This document shows positions 7,842-16,770 of a DNA stretch of 64,000 nt, piece after piece (position 1 is the first letter of the stretch; every line of letters starts with the position of its first letter). Made by a program: the position numbers and the translations under genes. The stretch comes from Paenibacillus sp. BJ-4 (lineage in GTDB: Bacteria; Bacillota; Bacilli; Paenibacillales; Paenibacillaceae): the NCBI RefSeq assembly GCF_020404765.1, contig NZ_JAIVEM010000014.1:33022-97021 (forward strand), read 5' to 3'. The notes below the pieces were generated by a model, which worked only from the letters and a program-made list of their open reading frames with translations, ran no database searches and was not told where the DNA came from.

Positions 7842-9095
7842 ACGATAACGGTTGGTTCTACGGGCTTGAAAGCGGTTGGGTACTTCGTTTCTGATAGCTA
7901 CGCCTGTTGTGCGCTCCTGTACCGCCTGCTTGGTGTTTTCACGGGAAATGCTGAGCATAATGCCCATAGAGAACATCATGACAAGCAGGGAAGAACCACC
8001 AAAGCTGATAAAAGGAAGTGTTACCCCGGTAATTGGAATCGTCTGAGTTACGCCACCGATATTAATGAATGCCTGAATGGCGATTAATCCCATAATACCT
8101 GTACCCACCAACGTCCCGAACGGATCACGGCAACGAAGGGCGATAAGCATGCCTCGCCAAATGAAATACAAATATAGCATCAGGAAGATAGCTGTTCCGA
8201 TAAATCCGAATTCTTCACCAATGACGGAGAAAATAAAATCATTAAACGAATTGGGCAAATAGTGAAGCTTGATAATGCCTTTGCCAAATCCTGATCCGCT
8301 TAGACCACCGTCGCCTATGGCTTGCAGGGACTGCACCAGATTATATCCGACACCCTGTTTATGGTCCATGGGATTGAGAAAGGCTTGAAAACGTCCAATT
8401 TTGTAATCTTGCTTCGCTACAGTTTGTCCATCTGCACCAGAATCTCCTCCAAATAACGACCCAATGCCAAAAACGATGGAAGCACCTAACACGAGCAGGG
8501 CGACGGATGCCGTAATATGCTTGATGCTGGCTCCTCCGGCATAAATAATCAGGCCACTGGTGGCTACCAGGATGAAGCAGGAGCCAAGGTCAGGCTGAAG
8601 CATGATGAGTCCTGCAACAAAGCCCACAATGACGGTTACAGGTATGTAGCCACTCCGCAAATCTCTAAAGCGATCTCCTTTTTTAACGATGAGTGCGGAT
8701 AAGTACAGAATAATGGAGATTTTCGCAAGCTCCGTTGGCTGGAATCCAACACTGCCAAACCTAAGCCAGCTTTTTGCCCCGTTAAGAGAGCCCGTGAAAA
8801 GAACGATAACCAACAGTAGGATGGTTATGAAGAACAAAGGCACAAAAAGTTTTTTATATTTTTCCATCTTAATGTTCATGGCAACCAACATAATGAAAAG
8901 TCCTAGTATAGCAAATGCCGCTTGGCGCTTCACAAAATATAAAGAGTCAAAATTGGTTTCTTTATTCAGCAGAGCTACGCTGGAACTGGCGCTAAATACC
9001 ATGATCACACCGAATCCAACCAGTAACAAAGTGAGGATCAGCAATTGGAAATCCGGTGTACCTCTTCTTCGAGTCTCCGGCTTCGTATTTCTCAT
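7839..9095 (-). CDS. ftsW: FtsW/SpoVE-type SEDS peptidoglycan glycosyltransferase
   Basis: SEDS-family integral membrane enzyme that polymerises lipid II into glycan strands at the division septum with a class B PBP. Of 418 residues, about ten are membrane segments. Typical features are DFQLLILTLLLVGFGVIMVFSAS at the N-terminus, the long extracytoplasmic loop with LNPMDHKQGVGYNLVQSLQAIG, the Asp-containing NSFNDFIFSVIGEEFGFIG block, and GVTLPFISFGGSSL near the C-terminus. The ATG at 9095 is used because GGGGGAAG lies just before it. An upstream ATG at 9122 has no such site. Neighbourhood with ylaN supports FtsW (YlaO) over RodA or SpoVE. Confidence 0.92.
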   Translation of the reverse strand: MRNTKPETRRRGTPDFQLLILTLLLVGFGVIMVFSASSSVALLNKETNFDSLYFVKRQAAFAILGLFIMLVAMNIKMEKYKKLFVPLFFITILLLVIVLFTGSLNGAKSWLRFGSVGFQPTELAKISIILYLSALIVKKGDRFRDLRSGYIPVTVIVGFVAGLIMLQPDLGSCFILVATSGLIIYAGGASIKHITASVALLVLGASIVFGIGSLFGGDSGADGQTVAKQDYKIGRFQAFLNPMDHKQGVGYNLVQSLQAIGDGGLSGSGFGKGIIKLHYLPNSFNDFIFSVIGEEFGFIGTAIFLMLYLYFIWRGMLIALRCRDPFGTLVGTGIMGLIAIQAFINIGGVTQTIPITGVTLPFISFGGSSLLVMMFSMGIMLSISRENTKQAVQERTTGVAIRNEVPNRFQARRTNRYR

Positions 9096-9348
9096 ATCAG
9101 CTTCCCCCGGTATTCGCTGCAAGGTATAATGCTTGCAGACGTTATCATTTTATCGTTTGTCCATTTATCATATTATGTTTGATAGGCTTCTGCAACCTCC
9201 ATGGAGCATCAGATATCGCAACAATTCCATATCTGCTACAATAAGATAAATAATGAAGGCCTGAGGAAGCGGCACATACGCAAAAAGCTGCAAGATTTAT
9301 CGGAAATCGGGAGTTTGCCCAGTGCTGTAAAAGGAGAGGTGGAGCAAA

Positions 9349-10575
9349 ATGACACAACATTTGACAGACAAGTCCTGGTTTGATCAATTGCAGGCACATA
9401 TGGTAGAGTGGCGCAGATATTTACATAAGAATCCTGAAATTTCTTTTCAGGAAAGCAACACTGCTGCTTTTGTGGCGGATAAGCTGGAGAGTTGGGGAAT
9501 AGAGGTTCGTCGTCAGGTTGGAGGACACGGTGTTGTAGGTACTATTCGTGGCGTCAAGCCTGGACCTGTCGTGATGCTGCGTGCAGATATGGATGCTCTT
9601 CCGATTCAGGATGAAAAGGATTGTGAATATCGCTCCGACGTGGATGGGGCGATGCATGCTTGCGGGCATGACGGGCATACTTCCGTATTATTGGGAACGG
9701 CATACTATTTCAGTCTGAACCGTGACGAGTTGGCAGGAGAAATCCGGTTGTTGTTCCAGCCAGCGGAGGAATTGCTGCCTGGCGGTGCAGTTAATGTAAT
9801 CAAAGAGGGTGTGATGGAAGGTGTTGATGTCATTTATGGCATTCATTTATGGACACCATTTCCGATCGGGACGGCTGCAAGCTGCGCAGGACCGCTGATG
9901 GCGGCAGCAGATGACTTTTATATTGAAATTACAGGTAAGGGTGGGCATGGTGGTATGCCGCAGTCCACTCATGATAGTGTGGTGGCGGGTTCAGCTCTCG
10001 TAATGCAGCTGCAAAGTATCGTGAGTCGTTCAGTCGACCCATTGCGACCGGCTGTACTGACGGTGGGGACCATTCAAGGGGGCTTTGCGCAAAATGTGAT
10101 CGCGGAAACCTGCCGCTTGAGTGGAACGGTCCGTACGTTTGATGAGGAAACACGCACTGTGATGAAAGAGCGGCTGCATGCGGTGACAGAGCTTACAGCT
10201 GCAACATATGGCACAACATCAAAAATCCGCTATATTATGGGATATCCGCCAGTTGTGAATGATGCGCATGAAGCTTCTCGTTTCTTTAAGGAAGCTGGGC
10301 CTGTTGTTGGTGAGGGGAATGTAAAAGAGGCGTCGAAGCTCATGCCTGCTGAAGATTTTGCTTATTATTTGGAGCGCGTGCCAGGCTGCTTCATGTTCGT
10401 GGGGGCGGGAAACCCAACTAAAAATGCGGTGTACCCGCACCATCACCCCAAATTTGATTTTGATGAGGACGCCATGATCCTTGCGGTTCGTTTGTTTATT
10501 GCGATGTCCAGCGGATATGCAGCAGAACGAAATGCAGGTACGGATGTGCAGGGGCTAATGCCAAATATAAGTTGA
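9349..10575 (+). CDS. M20-family amidohydrolase/peptidase
   Basis: Zinc-type amidohydrolase (M20D group: N-acyl-amino-acid deacetylases, hippurate hydrolase, N-acetyl-diaminopimelate deacetylase). 408 residues. Metal-binding motifs are seen in order: MLRADMDALPI near residue 80, HACGHDGHTS near 102, FQPAEELLPGG near 138, GIHLW near 163, and the C-terminal YPHHHPKFDFDEDAM. The dimerisation domain is ~185-295 (GKGGHGGMPQSTHDSV). AAAGGAGAGG precedes the ATG. The substrate is unclear; nothing in the neighbours pins it to lysine synthesis. The next gene, a CBS protein, begins 74 bases downstream and may be co-transcribed. Confidence 0.9.
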   Translation: MTQHLTDKSWFDQLQAHMVEWRRYLHKNPEISFQESNTAAFVADKLESWGIEVRRQVGGHGVVGTIRGVKPGPVVMLRADMDALPIQDEKDCEYRSDVDGAMHACGHDGHTSVLLGTAYYFSLNRDELAGEIRLLFQPAEELLPGGAVNVIKEGVMEGVDVIYGIHLWTPFPIGTAASCAGPLMAAADDFYIEITGKGGHGGMPQSTHDSVVAGSALVMQLQSIVSRSVDPLRPAVLTVGTIQGGFAQNVIAETCRLSGTVRTFDEETRTVMKERLHAVTELTAATYGTTSKIRYIMGYPPVVNDAHEASRFFKEAGPVVGEGNVKEASKLMPAEDFAYYLERVPGCFMFVGAGNPTKNAVYPHHHPKFDFDEDAMILAVRLFIAMSSGYAAERNAGTDVQGLMPNIS

Positions 10576-10649
10576 ATCGGGAACGGGCCAAATCGGAGTA
10601 TGAGCTTAATAAAACGGGGTACCCTACTCTTGAAAAGGAGGGAGTACCC

Positions 10650-11078
10650 ATGAAAAAGGTTCAGGAAGTTATGACTAAAAAATGCGTAACGGTGACCCCG
10701 CAAGACAATATTTATGAGGTTGCTGTTAAAATGAAGGACAATGATACTGGTTTTATCCCGGTTGTGGAAAGAGAAGGCAGTGACAAGCTGATTGGTGTAA
10801 TCACGGACCGTGACCTTGTCGTTCGTGGTTATGCAGACAAACATTCCGGTTCCAGCTCAGTCGATGCGGTTATGACGACAGGCATTCGCACAGCCAGAGC
10901 AGACATGTCGGTGGACCAGGCAGCCGAACTGATGGCAGAGCAGCAAATCCGCCGTTTGCCTGTGACTGAGGGAGATCGTTTGATCGGGATTGTATCGATT
11001 GGCGACTTGGCTGTACGTAATATATTTGCAGACAATGCCGGTGAGGCGCTTAGCCAAATTTCCGAACAGGTTCACTAG
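10650..11078 (+). CDS. Tandem CBS-domain protein
   Basis: 142 residues consisting of two CBS motifs: VMTKKCVTVTPQDNIYEVAVKM...LIGVITDRDLVVRG and VMTTGIRTARADMSVDQAAELM...LIGIVSIGDLAVR. CBS pairs bind adenosine nucleotides and act as energy or redox sensors. There is no attached catalytic domain, so the partner is unknown. The start at 10650 follows an AAAGGAGGGAG Shine-Dalgarno; a longer frame from 10572 lacks one. GGGTAC (10617) and GTACCC (10643) can pair around this Shine-Dalgarno, so translation may be modulated. A terminator-like hairpin follows. Confidence 0.9.
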   Translation: MKKVQEVMTKKCVTVTPQDNIYEVAVKMKDNDTGFIPVVEREGSDKLIGVITDRDLVVRGYADKHSGSSSVDAVMTTGIRTARADMSVDQAAELMAEQQIRRLPVTEGDRLIGIVSIGDLAVRNIFADNAGEALSQISEQVH

Positions 11079-11105
11079 AAGAAAAATAAGCTTAGGCATT
11101 GCTTA

Positions 11106-11143
11106 GAAGTTCAATCCGAATATGGATTGGACTTCTTGTTATT
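11106..11143 (+). terminator. Probable terminator after the CBS gene
   Basis: 12-bp stem GAAGTTCAATCC/GGATTGGACTTC (one G-U) with a 6-base loop, followed by a weak T-rich tract. Confidence 0.55.
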
Positions 11144-11224
11144 CCGGTTGGTCTGCGGATAATCGGGCAAGCTGTTTATGATATAAAGTCGAAAATGTTT
11201 GGTTAGATTAATGGGAGGAAACTG

Positions 11225-13006
11225 ATGAATCCAGAATATCCTTGTATTGTACAACGCGATTTTACCATTCTACTGGAAATGGGCTTGCCTCGTTCGGAGT
11301 ATGCTCGTTCACAACTGCAGGTTTACGCGGAGTTGGTTAAAAGCCCGTCCGCTTTTCATACATATCACATCACTCCATTGTCTTTGTGGAATGCGGCTGC
11401 CCTTGGGTGGAGTGCGGAGGACATTCAAAATAGTCTACAGTCCACGTCCCGTTGGGATATTCCGCTTGATTTGTTAAAGGATATCGAACAGCTCGTTTCT
11501 CGATATGGAAAGTTAACGCTGTCACGGGCGAGAGTGGAAGATGTACAAGCGACAAGTGAGGAAATGGAGAAGGGTACAGTCGACAGCTATACAGTGGGTG
11601 GTCACTTAATCCTGACAGCGGACACCCCAGCTTTACTGAAGGAGCTACTGATTAAGCAGGAGCTGAAGCAGCTTGGGTTGCATCGCACTGGTGAGGTGAG
11701 CGCTTCTGTACCGCCTGAAAATCGAGGCTTGCTCAAGCAGGAATTAATTCGATTGGGGTATCCAGTTGTCGATACGGCCGGATATCTTGAGGGAAATCAG
11801 CTCCGTTTTTCCTTGGGACAGGGACAAGCAAAGCTGCAGCTTCGTGATTATCAAGTTGAGGCTGCTGATGCGTTTGAAGGAGCTGACGGCTTGGGTGGCA
11901 GCGGGGTGCTGGTGCTTCCATGCGGAGCGGGAAAAACAGTGATTGGTATGGCGGTGATGGATCGGCTTCAGTGTGAAGTACTTATTCTAACCTCGAATAC
12001 CACCTCTGTTCGGCAATGGATTGGGGAATTGAAGCAAAAGACGGATATTCCGGTAGATTCGATCGGGGAATACAGTGGTCAGAAAAAAGAGGTGCGCCCG
12101 ATTACGGTGGCAACCTATCAGATTCTGACGCATCGTCGCAGCAAAGATGGGGAATTTGAACATATGAAGCTGCTGAGTGAGCGGAAGTGGGGACTTATTG
12201 TATACGATGAGGTGCATTTGCTGCCCGCGCCAGTCTTTCGGGCGACAGCAGATATTCAGGCCACCCGTCGTTTGGGCTTGACGGCCACGCTGGTTCGGGA
12301 GGATGGCTGTGAGCGGGATGTGTTCTCTTTGATTGGACCCAAGCGGTACGATATGCCCTGGAAGGAGTTGGAGCAACAGGGCTGGATCGCTCAGGTCGAT
12401 TGTGTAGAGCTGCGGCTTCCGATGACAGCCGAACTGTTGGAACGCAGTATGCGTGCCGAGGGCAGACAGCAGTACCGGATTGCGGCCGAAAATCCGGCCA
12501 AGCTGGAAGCGGTGCACAGCCTGATGCAGCGGCACAGCGGCTTGCCTACGCTTATTATTGGTCAATATTTGGACCAATTGCGTACGTTGGCTCGGGAGCT
12601 GGACGTGCCATTGATTACGGGGTCTATGAGCCAGACCGAACGGGTACGTTGGTTCGATGCGTTCCGCAAGGGAACCATTCGGACCTTACTCGTATCCAAG
12701 GTAGCGAACTTTGCGGTGGATTTACCGGATGCGGCCGTAGCTATTGAGGTATCCGGCAGTTTCGGCTCTCGTCAGGAGGAGGCGCAGCGACTTGGGCGAA
12801 TTTTACGACCAAAGTCCGGTGAGAATAAAGCTTATTTTTATGCGCTCGTGACAGAGAATAGTAAGGAGACCGATTTTGCAGCCCGCCGTCAGCTATTTCT
12901 GATTGAGCAGGGCTATGAATATGCAGTCCACAGATTCAATGCCGCAGAGGTTATGGGAAGCGCGGATGATGAGGCGGCCGAGGGTGGAAAGAAAAGGGAG
13001 GCGTAA
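11225..13006 (+). CDS. XPB/ERCC3-type superfamily 2 DNA helicase
   Basis: Bacterial relative of the XPB helicase of TFIIH, predicted 3'-5' DNA translocase. 593 residues. Residues ~1-200 match the XPB N-terminal damage-recognition-like region (CIVQRDFTILLEM, FHTYHITPLSLWNAAALG). The helicase core starts at LRDYQVEAADAF. Walker A VLPCGAGKTVIG is near residue 232, Walker B YDEVHLLPAP near 327, motif III GLTATLVREDG contains the RED element typical of XPB, and motif VI is QEEAQRLGRILRPK. It closely resembles actinobacterial XPB such as mycobacterial ercc3. The next gene starts 6 bases after its stop and encodes the usual partner, so they form an operon. GGGAGGAAAC precedes the ATG. Role in bacterial repair is not established. 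Confidence 0.93.
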   Translation: MNPEYPCIVQRDFTILLEMGLPRSEYARSQLQVYAELVKSPSAFHTYHITPLSLWNAAALGWSAEDIQNSLQSTSRWDIPLDLLKDIEQLVSRYGKLTLSRARVEDVQATSEEMEKGTVDSYTVGGHLILTADTPALLKELLIKQELKQLGLHRTGEVSASVPPENRGLLKQELIRLGYPVVDTAGYLEGNQLRFSLGQGQAKLQLRDYQVEAADAFEGADGLGGSGVLVLPCGAGKTVIGMAVMDRLQCEVLILTSNTTSVRQWIGELKQKTDIPVDSIGEYSGQKKEVRPITVATYQILTHRRSKDGEFEHMKLLSERKWGLIVYDEVHLLPAPVFRATADIQATRRLGLTATLVREDGCERDVFSLIGPKRYDMPWKELEQQGWIAQVDCVELRLPMTAELLERSMRAEGRQQYRIAAENPAKLEAVHSLMQRHSGLPTLIIGQYLDQLRTLARELDVPLITGSMSQTERVRWFDAFRKGTIRTLLVSKVANFAVDLPDAAVAIEVSGSFGSRQEEAQRLGRILRPKSGENKAYFYALVTENSKETDFAARRQLFLIEQGYEYAVHRFNAAEVMGSADDEAAEGGKKREA

Positions 13007-13012
13007 TCTAGG

Positions 13013-15025
13013 ATGGGCGTAACGAACACGAAGGGCGACTGGAAGGAGCTTACATCGGATGAGTTGTTGGTGCTTAAACGATGCTTGATCCGGCACGCAG
13101 GACAGCCCATGAAGGAAGAGGAGCCTTTGCAGCTTACCCGGGGAGTGTTAAGCGGAGCCGAAACGAGGCTGGCACTGCACGGATTGCGTGCCCGAGGCTG
13201 GATGGAGGCAGTTACCAAATCGTGGGGGGAACGCATTTTATATATCCCGGCTCATCGGCTACCTGATTTGTACGATATGTTGTTGGAGCAAAATACAATG
13301 AATGTGATGCATACGGATTATCCAGTGACTGTACATGAAGCGATGACAGGGCTGGAGGCGGAGTTGCTGCACGCACTGTCACGTATTGCGGTGCAGGGAG
13401 TTCCTTTGACGGCCAAAGGAACCATACATAAGCGATCATTGCAAAAATTGAACGAATTGACTCCCTTTCATCCGGAGGATTTGGTGGGGCTTGGCTTGCA
13501 GTACGCGCATTCTGATCTGTATCCGGTGCAAACGGCGATAATGATGGATTTGCTGCTGAGCTTGGGTCTGCTGGTAAGGGAGGCGGTGTCTTTTTGTATT
13601 CAGGAAACAGAGCTGGCGGCTTGGATTCATTTGTCTGCTTGGCAAATGCGCAAGCATATTTTTAATACACTCATGGAAAGATACGGCAAGGCAGAAGCGT
13701 CTATGCAGCATCTTCGATACATGCTGTGTGCTGTCTCCCAGTATGCCGGAGCTGAGGGCTGGCTGCCTGTCAAGTCGTTGCTGCAATGGATGCTTCAGGT
13801 GGGCCTGATCTCACAGGAGAGGTTGAATGGAGCGGGCTCTCAAACCAGTGCCCCTTTGGAATTTGCTGTTGCACCCGTAAGTTCTGAAGGATTTGAGGAT
13901 GAGATCAAAGGCTGGCTGAAGGCCTTGACCGCTTTTGGAATGGGTGATTGGGGACTAAACGCATTGGGCGAATTGTGTTTTCGCTGGAATATATCCCCTC
14001 TGGATATGCTTCGGCTATATAAGCATGAGGATAAGGAAGAGGTTGGGCATCGAGAGCAGGGAACCTTTTACATACAGCCAGATTTTGAAATATTGGTGCC
14101 ACCAGATGTAGCTTATGATGTTCGCTGGCGGCTGGAATGCTGCTGTGAACGTGTGACAGGAGATCGGATGGCAGTATACCGTATCACGAGAGAAAGTGTT
14201 ACAGAAGCAATTGAACTGGGCATGGAGGCTCAAGCAATTTTTGCCCTTCTGGATAAGTACAGCCGGACTGGTATACCTGATCATGTGCGTGTGGCTCTAG
14301 AGCAGTGGGCAGGTGATGTCGGACGAACGGCATTTGCGACGGTAACACTTCTGCGATGTGGTACACACGAGGATGCAGATACTGTTGCACGCCATCCCGG
14401 GCTGGAAGAGCTGCTTGAACGGATTGGCGAACGGGACTTTATTATTCCGGCACACTCGGCTGCCAAAATCCGCAAGACGCTTGCTGCCATTGGATTGAGT
14501 CCGCGCCGGGATACGGAAGGTGTGAACGAGCCCATTCACCGTTATCCACTGGTAGCGGAAACAGATCACACAAGCTCAGGCAGTCCTGACAGTGAAATTC
14601 GCCCAAATGAGATACCGGTTAATGATGACACAGCTGGGTCTATATTTTCCCAGGAGGGGAGAGCGGGTCTGGTTTATACCGGACGAACACTGCATTTTTA
14701 TGAGCGTGAGCATACGCTGCCTGATCCGCTCGACTATTTTCCAGAAAGCTCCGCAGTGCCCTCCTCATGGACAAAAGAATGGAGGAGCTATCATGTGTCC
14801 ACTGCCCGGCAGTTGATCGAACAGGCGATTCGTTGGCAGACAGCGGTGGGACTGCGGATCGATGGGAAAGAGGTTAAATGGATACCGGAATCGGTGATTC
14901 CCGGTGAACCTTGGAGTGTCATGGGCTGGTATGCGTCTGAAGAAGATGTTAAAGCACCAGCTCGCGCGACCCTGCAGCCAGGTGAATGGTCAGACATGCG
15001 ACTGCTGGTTCCTTTTGCATTATAG
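13013..15025 (+). CDS. Helicase-associated protein (Helicase_C_3/XPB-linked)
   Basis: A 670-residue protein with no helicase motifs of its own. The segment near residues 345-445 (GTFYIQPDFEILVPPDVAYDV, then ERVTGDRMAVYRITRESV and SRTGIPDHVRVALEQWA) matches the Helicase_C_3 domain found next to bacterial XPB genes, for example the mycobacterial gene beside ercc3. The N-terminal ~300 residues are helical and HTH-like (winged-helix repeats possible). The region ~490-560 is acidic and low-complexity. Likely a DNA-binding or regulatory partner of the upstream XPB helicase; this is inferred from conserved pairing, and no activity is known. The ATG at 13013 starts 7 bases after the XPB stop. Confidence 0.85.
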   Translation: MGVTNTKGDWKELTSDELLVLKRCLIRHAGQPMKEEEPLQLTRGVLSGAETRLALHGLRARGWMEAVTKSWGERILYIPAHRLPDLYDMLLEQNTMNVMHTDYPVTVHEAMTGLEAELLHALSRIAVQGVPLTAKGTIHKRSLQKLNELTPFHPEDLVGLGLQYAHSDLYPVQTAIMMDLLLSLGLLVREAVSFCIQETELAAWIHLSAWQMRKHIFNTLMERYGKAEASMQHLRYMLCAVSQYAGAEGWLPVKSLLQWMLQVGLISQERLNGAGSQTSAPLEFAVAPVSSEGFEDEIKGWLKALTAFGMGDWGLNALGELCFRWNISPLDMLRLYKHEDKEEVGHREQGTFYIQPDFEILVPPDVAYDVRWRLECCCERVTGDRMAVYRITRESVTEAIELGMEAQAIFALLDKYSRTGIPDHVRVALEQWAGDVGRTAFATVTLLRCGTHEDADTVARHPGLEELLERIGERDFIIPAHSAAKIRKTLAAIGLSPRRDTEGVNEPIHRYPLVAETDHTSSGSPDSEIRPNEIPVNDDTAGSIFSQEGRAGLVYTGRTLHFYEREHTLPDPLDYFPESSAVPSSWTKEWRSYHVSTARQLIEQAIRWQTAVGLRIDGKEVKWIPESVIPGEPWSVMGWYASEEDVKAPARATLQPGEWSDMRLLVPFAL

Positions 15026-15084
15026 AGCCAGGAAGTGTATGAAATTCCTTCTTCTCAAAAGGAGGATGTGGTATGATTAATGAG

Positions 15085-15116
15085 TCTACTTTACCAAGTA
15101 GAACTTTATATAAAGT
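15085..15116. repeat. Two adjacent palindromes upstream of ylbF
   Basis: TCTACTT/AAGTAGA (15085-15102) is directly followed by the perfect 14-base palindrome ACTTTATATAAAGT (15103-15116), ending 14 bases before the ylbF start. Position suggests an operator or a translational hairpin. Confidence 0.55.
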
Positions 15117-15129
15117 GAGATGAACATTC

Positions 15130-15570
15130 ATGAGCGTAGCCGAATTGAACACGGTCAATATGGCAGAAGTGCTTATTAACGCCTATGAATTGGGCGATAT
15201 GGTCAACCGATCCTTCGAGGTATCGGATTATTTATATTGGAAGCAGCGTGTGGATATGAATCCGTCTATTCAGGCGTGTGTACGCAAGCTGGATGCCAAA
15301 AAGGAGTTATTCGCGGAAACGGAGCGCTTTGGACATTTTCACCCGAACTATCATGAGGCGAAAGACGCAGTGAAGGTCGTTGAGCTGGAACTGGAGCAAT
15401 TCCAGGAAGTAATGGAGTTCAAACGGGCAGAAAAGGCGCTGGATGATATGCTTCATGCTATGTCCGAAACGATAGCATATTCCGTGTCTGACACGATTAA
15501 GGTGCCAAGCAATGATCCGAATGTGAAAAAGGGTGGATGCGGTAGCGGAGGCAAGTGCTCCTGCGGATAG
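15130..15570 (+). CDS. ylbF: YlbF-family regulator (Y-complex/Ric component)
   Basis: A 146-residue helical protein of the YlbF/YmcA family. In B. subtilis YlbF (RicF), with YmcA and YaaT, forms a complex that aids RNase Y and affects competence, sporulation and biofilm formation. The core is SFEVSDYLYWKQRVDMNPSIQ through FQEVMEFKRAEKALDDML. The C-terminus ends GGCGSGGKCSCG with three Cys, fitting the Fe-S cluster ligands described for the Ric complex. The ATG at 15130 has a weak GTGAGATG site. It is followed 38 bases later by ylbG, a conserved neighbour. Confidence 0.92.
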   Translation: MSVAELNTVNMAEVLINAYELGDMVNRSFEVSDYLYWKQRVDMNPSIQACVRKLDAKKELFAETERFGHFHPNYHEAKDAVKVVELELEQFQEVMEFKRAEKALDDMLHAMSETIAYSVSDTIKVPSNDPNVKKGGCGSGGKCSCG

Positions 15571-15608
15571 GCCATAGCGATGATAGCGACGGAGGGGAGA
15601 TGAAGCGA

Positions 15609-15869
15609 ATGTTTGCCGAGCGGACAGGGTACATCATTTGGGTAAGCGATATCAAGGCTGCCCGCAATTTGGAGAAATACGGGAATGTCCATTACATTTC
15701 AAGGCGTATGCATTATGTAGTCATATATATGAATGCGGATCGGGCAGAGGATACCGTAAAAAATATTCGCAGACTTTCCTATGTGCGCAAGGTCGAACGC
15801 TCTTTCCGAAATGAGATTAGGACAGAGTATAACGACGATAAGGAAAAGATGAAAGAATATGAAATATAA
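15609..15869 (+). CDS. ylbG: YlbG-family protein (DUF2129)
   Basis: Small cytoplasmic protein of unknown function, 86 residues from the ATG at 15609 (MFAERTGYIIWVSD). An ATG at 15600 would add MKR, but the GGAGGGGAG Shine-Dalgarno (15591-15599) directly abuts it, so 15609 with 11-base spacing is preferred. Conserved YlbG pattern: NLEKYGNVHYISRRMHYVVIYM and VKKVERS-like VRKVERSFR. Always found beside ylbF in Bacillales. It ends the operon at a strong terminator. Confidence 0.88.
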   Translation: MFAERTGYIIWVSDIKAARNLEKYGNVHYISRRMHYVVIYMNADRAEDTVKNIRRLSYVRKVERSFRNEIRTEYNDDKEKMKEYEI

Positions 15870-15901
15870 TCGTCAAATGTATATAATTGTAAATGAATTT
15901 T

Positions 15902-15935
15902 AAAAAAAGTCAGCCTAAGGGCTGGCTTTTTTTTA
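15902..15935 (+). terminator. Terminator after ylbFG
   Basis: Stem AAGTCAGCC/GGCTGGCTT with TAAG loop, flanked by A7 and T8, so it could also work on the opposite strand. Confidence 0.85.
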
Positions 15936-16099
15936 TAAATCCAGGACTTTTGCATAATGGTCTTAATACTGTTAGACCTAAAAATCTTTAAAAATCAGCC
16001 ATAAACTTCAATTTTGTAACTTGTAGTCCCGGGTCTGTTGAGGTAACATATGAATATATTGGTAGATATAAAGACCTATCTGGTGGGGAGAGTGATCCC

Positions 16100-16537
16100 G
16101 TGCGTGACAAGGCAATGCAGCGATGGAGTACATACGAACCGTTCTACGTAGAGATGGGCGATAAAAAAGTCGCTGATATCGTGATTACAAATCATGCGAA
16201 AACACGTTACTTAGATCGGGTAGAGCAGAAACAGTCCGAGACGAATCATATCGCCGCCTGGCTTTGGGAGTGTCTAAAGCAAAACAGGATGGAGTCCTAC
16301 TATCATAACGAAGAGGATGTTTATTTAATTGATGGTGATCTGGTCGTCGTGGCCGAATTTGGTGAGTTGCCAGGCGAGATGGATATTGCGGGGAATCCGC
16401 TCCACAAGATGATTGTCATTACCTTTTTGGGCCGGATGTCGGAGACGATTGAATTAAGGGATTTGAAGTCCTACTATTCATGGCTACGTCATTCGCGGCG
16501 TATGACACTGATGAAAAGCACTCGCAAGCAAAAATAG
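16100..16537 (+). CDS. Conserved-looking hypothetical protein
   Basis: A 145-residue soluble protein starting at GTG with GGGGAG 9 bases upstream. I do not recognise the family. Residues ~25-40 read KVADIVITNHAKTRYLDRV, a pattern loosely like the start of RelE-superfamily or DUF4258-like folds, but the rest (DVYLIDGDLVVVAEFGELPG, then HKMIVITFLGRMSETIELRD) does not let me assign it. It ends in a basic tail. It stands alone between two terminators, with its own leader, so it is a monocistronic gene. Confidence 0.75.
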   Translation: MRDKAMQRWSTYEPFYVEMGDKKVADIVITNHAKTRYLDRVEQKQSETNHIAAWLWECLKQNRMESYYHNEEDVYLIDGDLVVVAEFGELPGEMDIAGNPLHKMIVITFLGRMSETIELRDLKSYYSWLRHSRRMTLMKSTRKQK

Positions 16538-16619
16538 TTGGTAAACATAATCGGTAATGGATCAGACGGTTCCGGATGAAAAAGTCTTCAAATTCACGGG
16601 AATACTGTCAGATGTGTAG

Positions 16620-16651
16620 AAGTATGCAGGTATCAGCTGCATACTTTTTTG
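16620..16651 (+). terminator. Terminator
   Basis: Perfect 10-bp stem AAGTATGCAG/CTGCATACTT, 7-base loop, T6. Confidence 0.85.
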
Positions 16652-16770
16652 TTTTTATGGATTGCAAAAGAATAAAGCCACCCAATTCGGTGAGTTTTCT
16701 TGGGAATTCGTGAACAGACGTTTTTCTTATGTTAAAATAGGGAGACTAGAGAGGGGAGAGGGCGGTCAGT

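Noticed and set aside
11987..12577. Minus-strand 196-codon frame inside the XPB gene
   Set aside because: Shadow of a GC-biased coding frame; the plus-strand helicase motifs are decisive.
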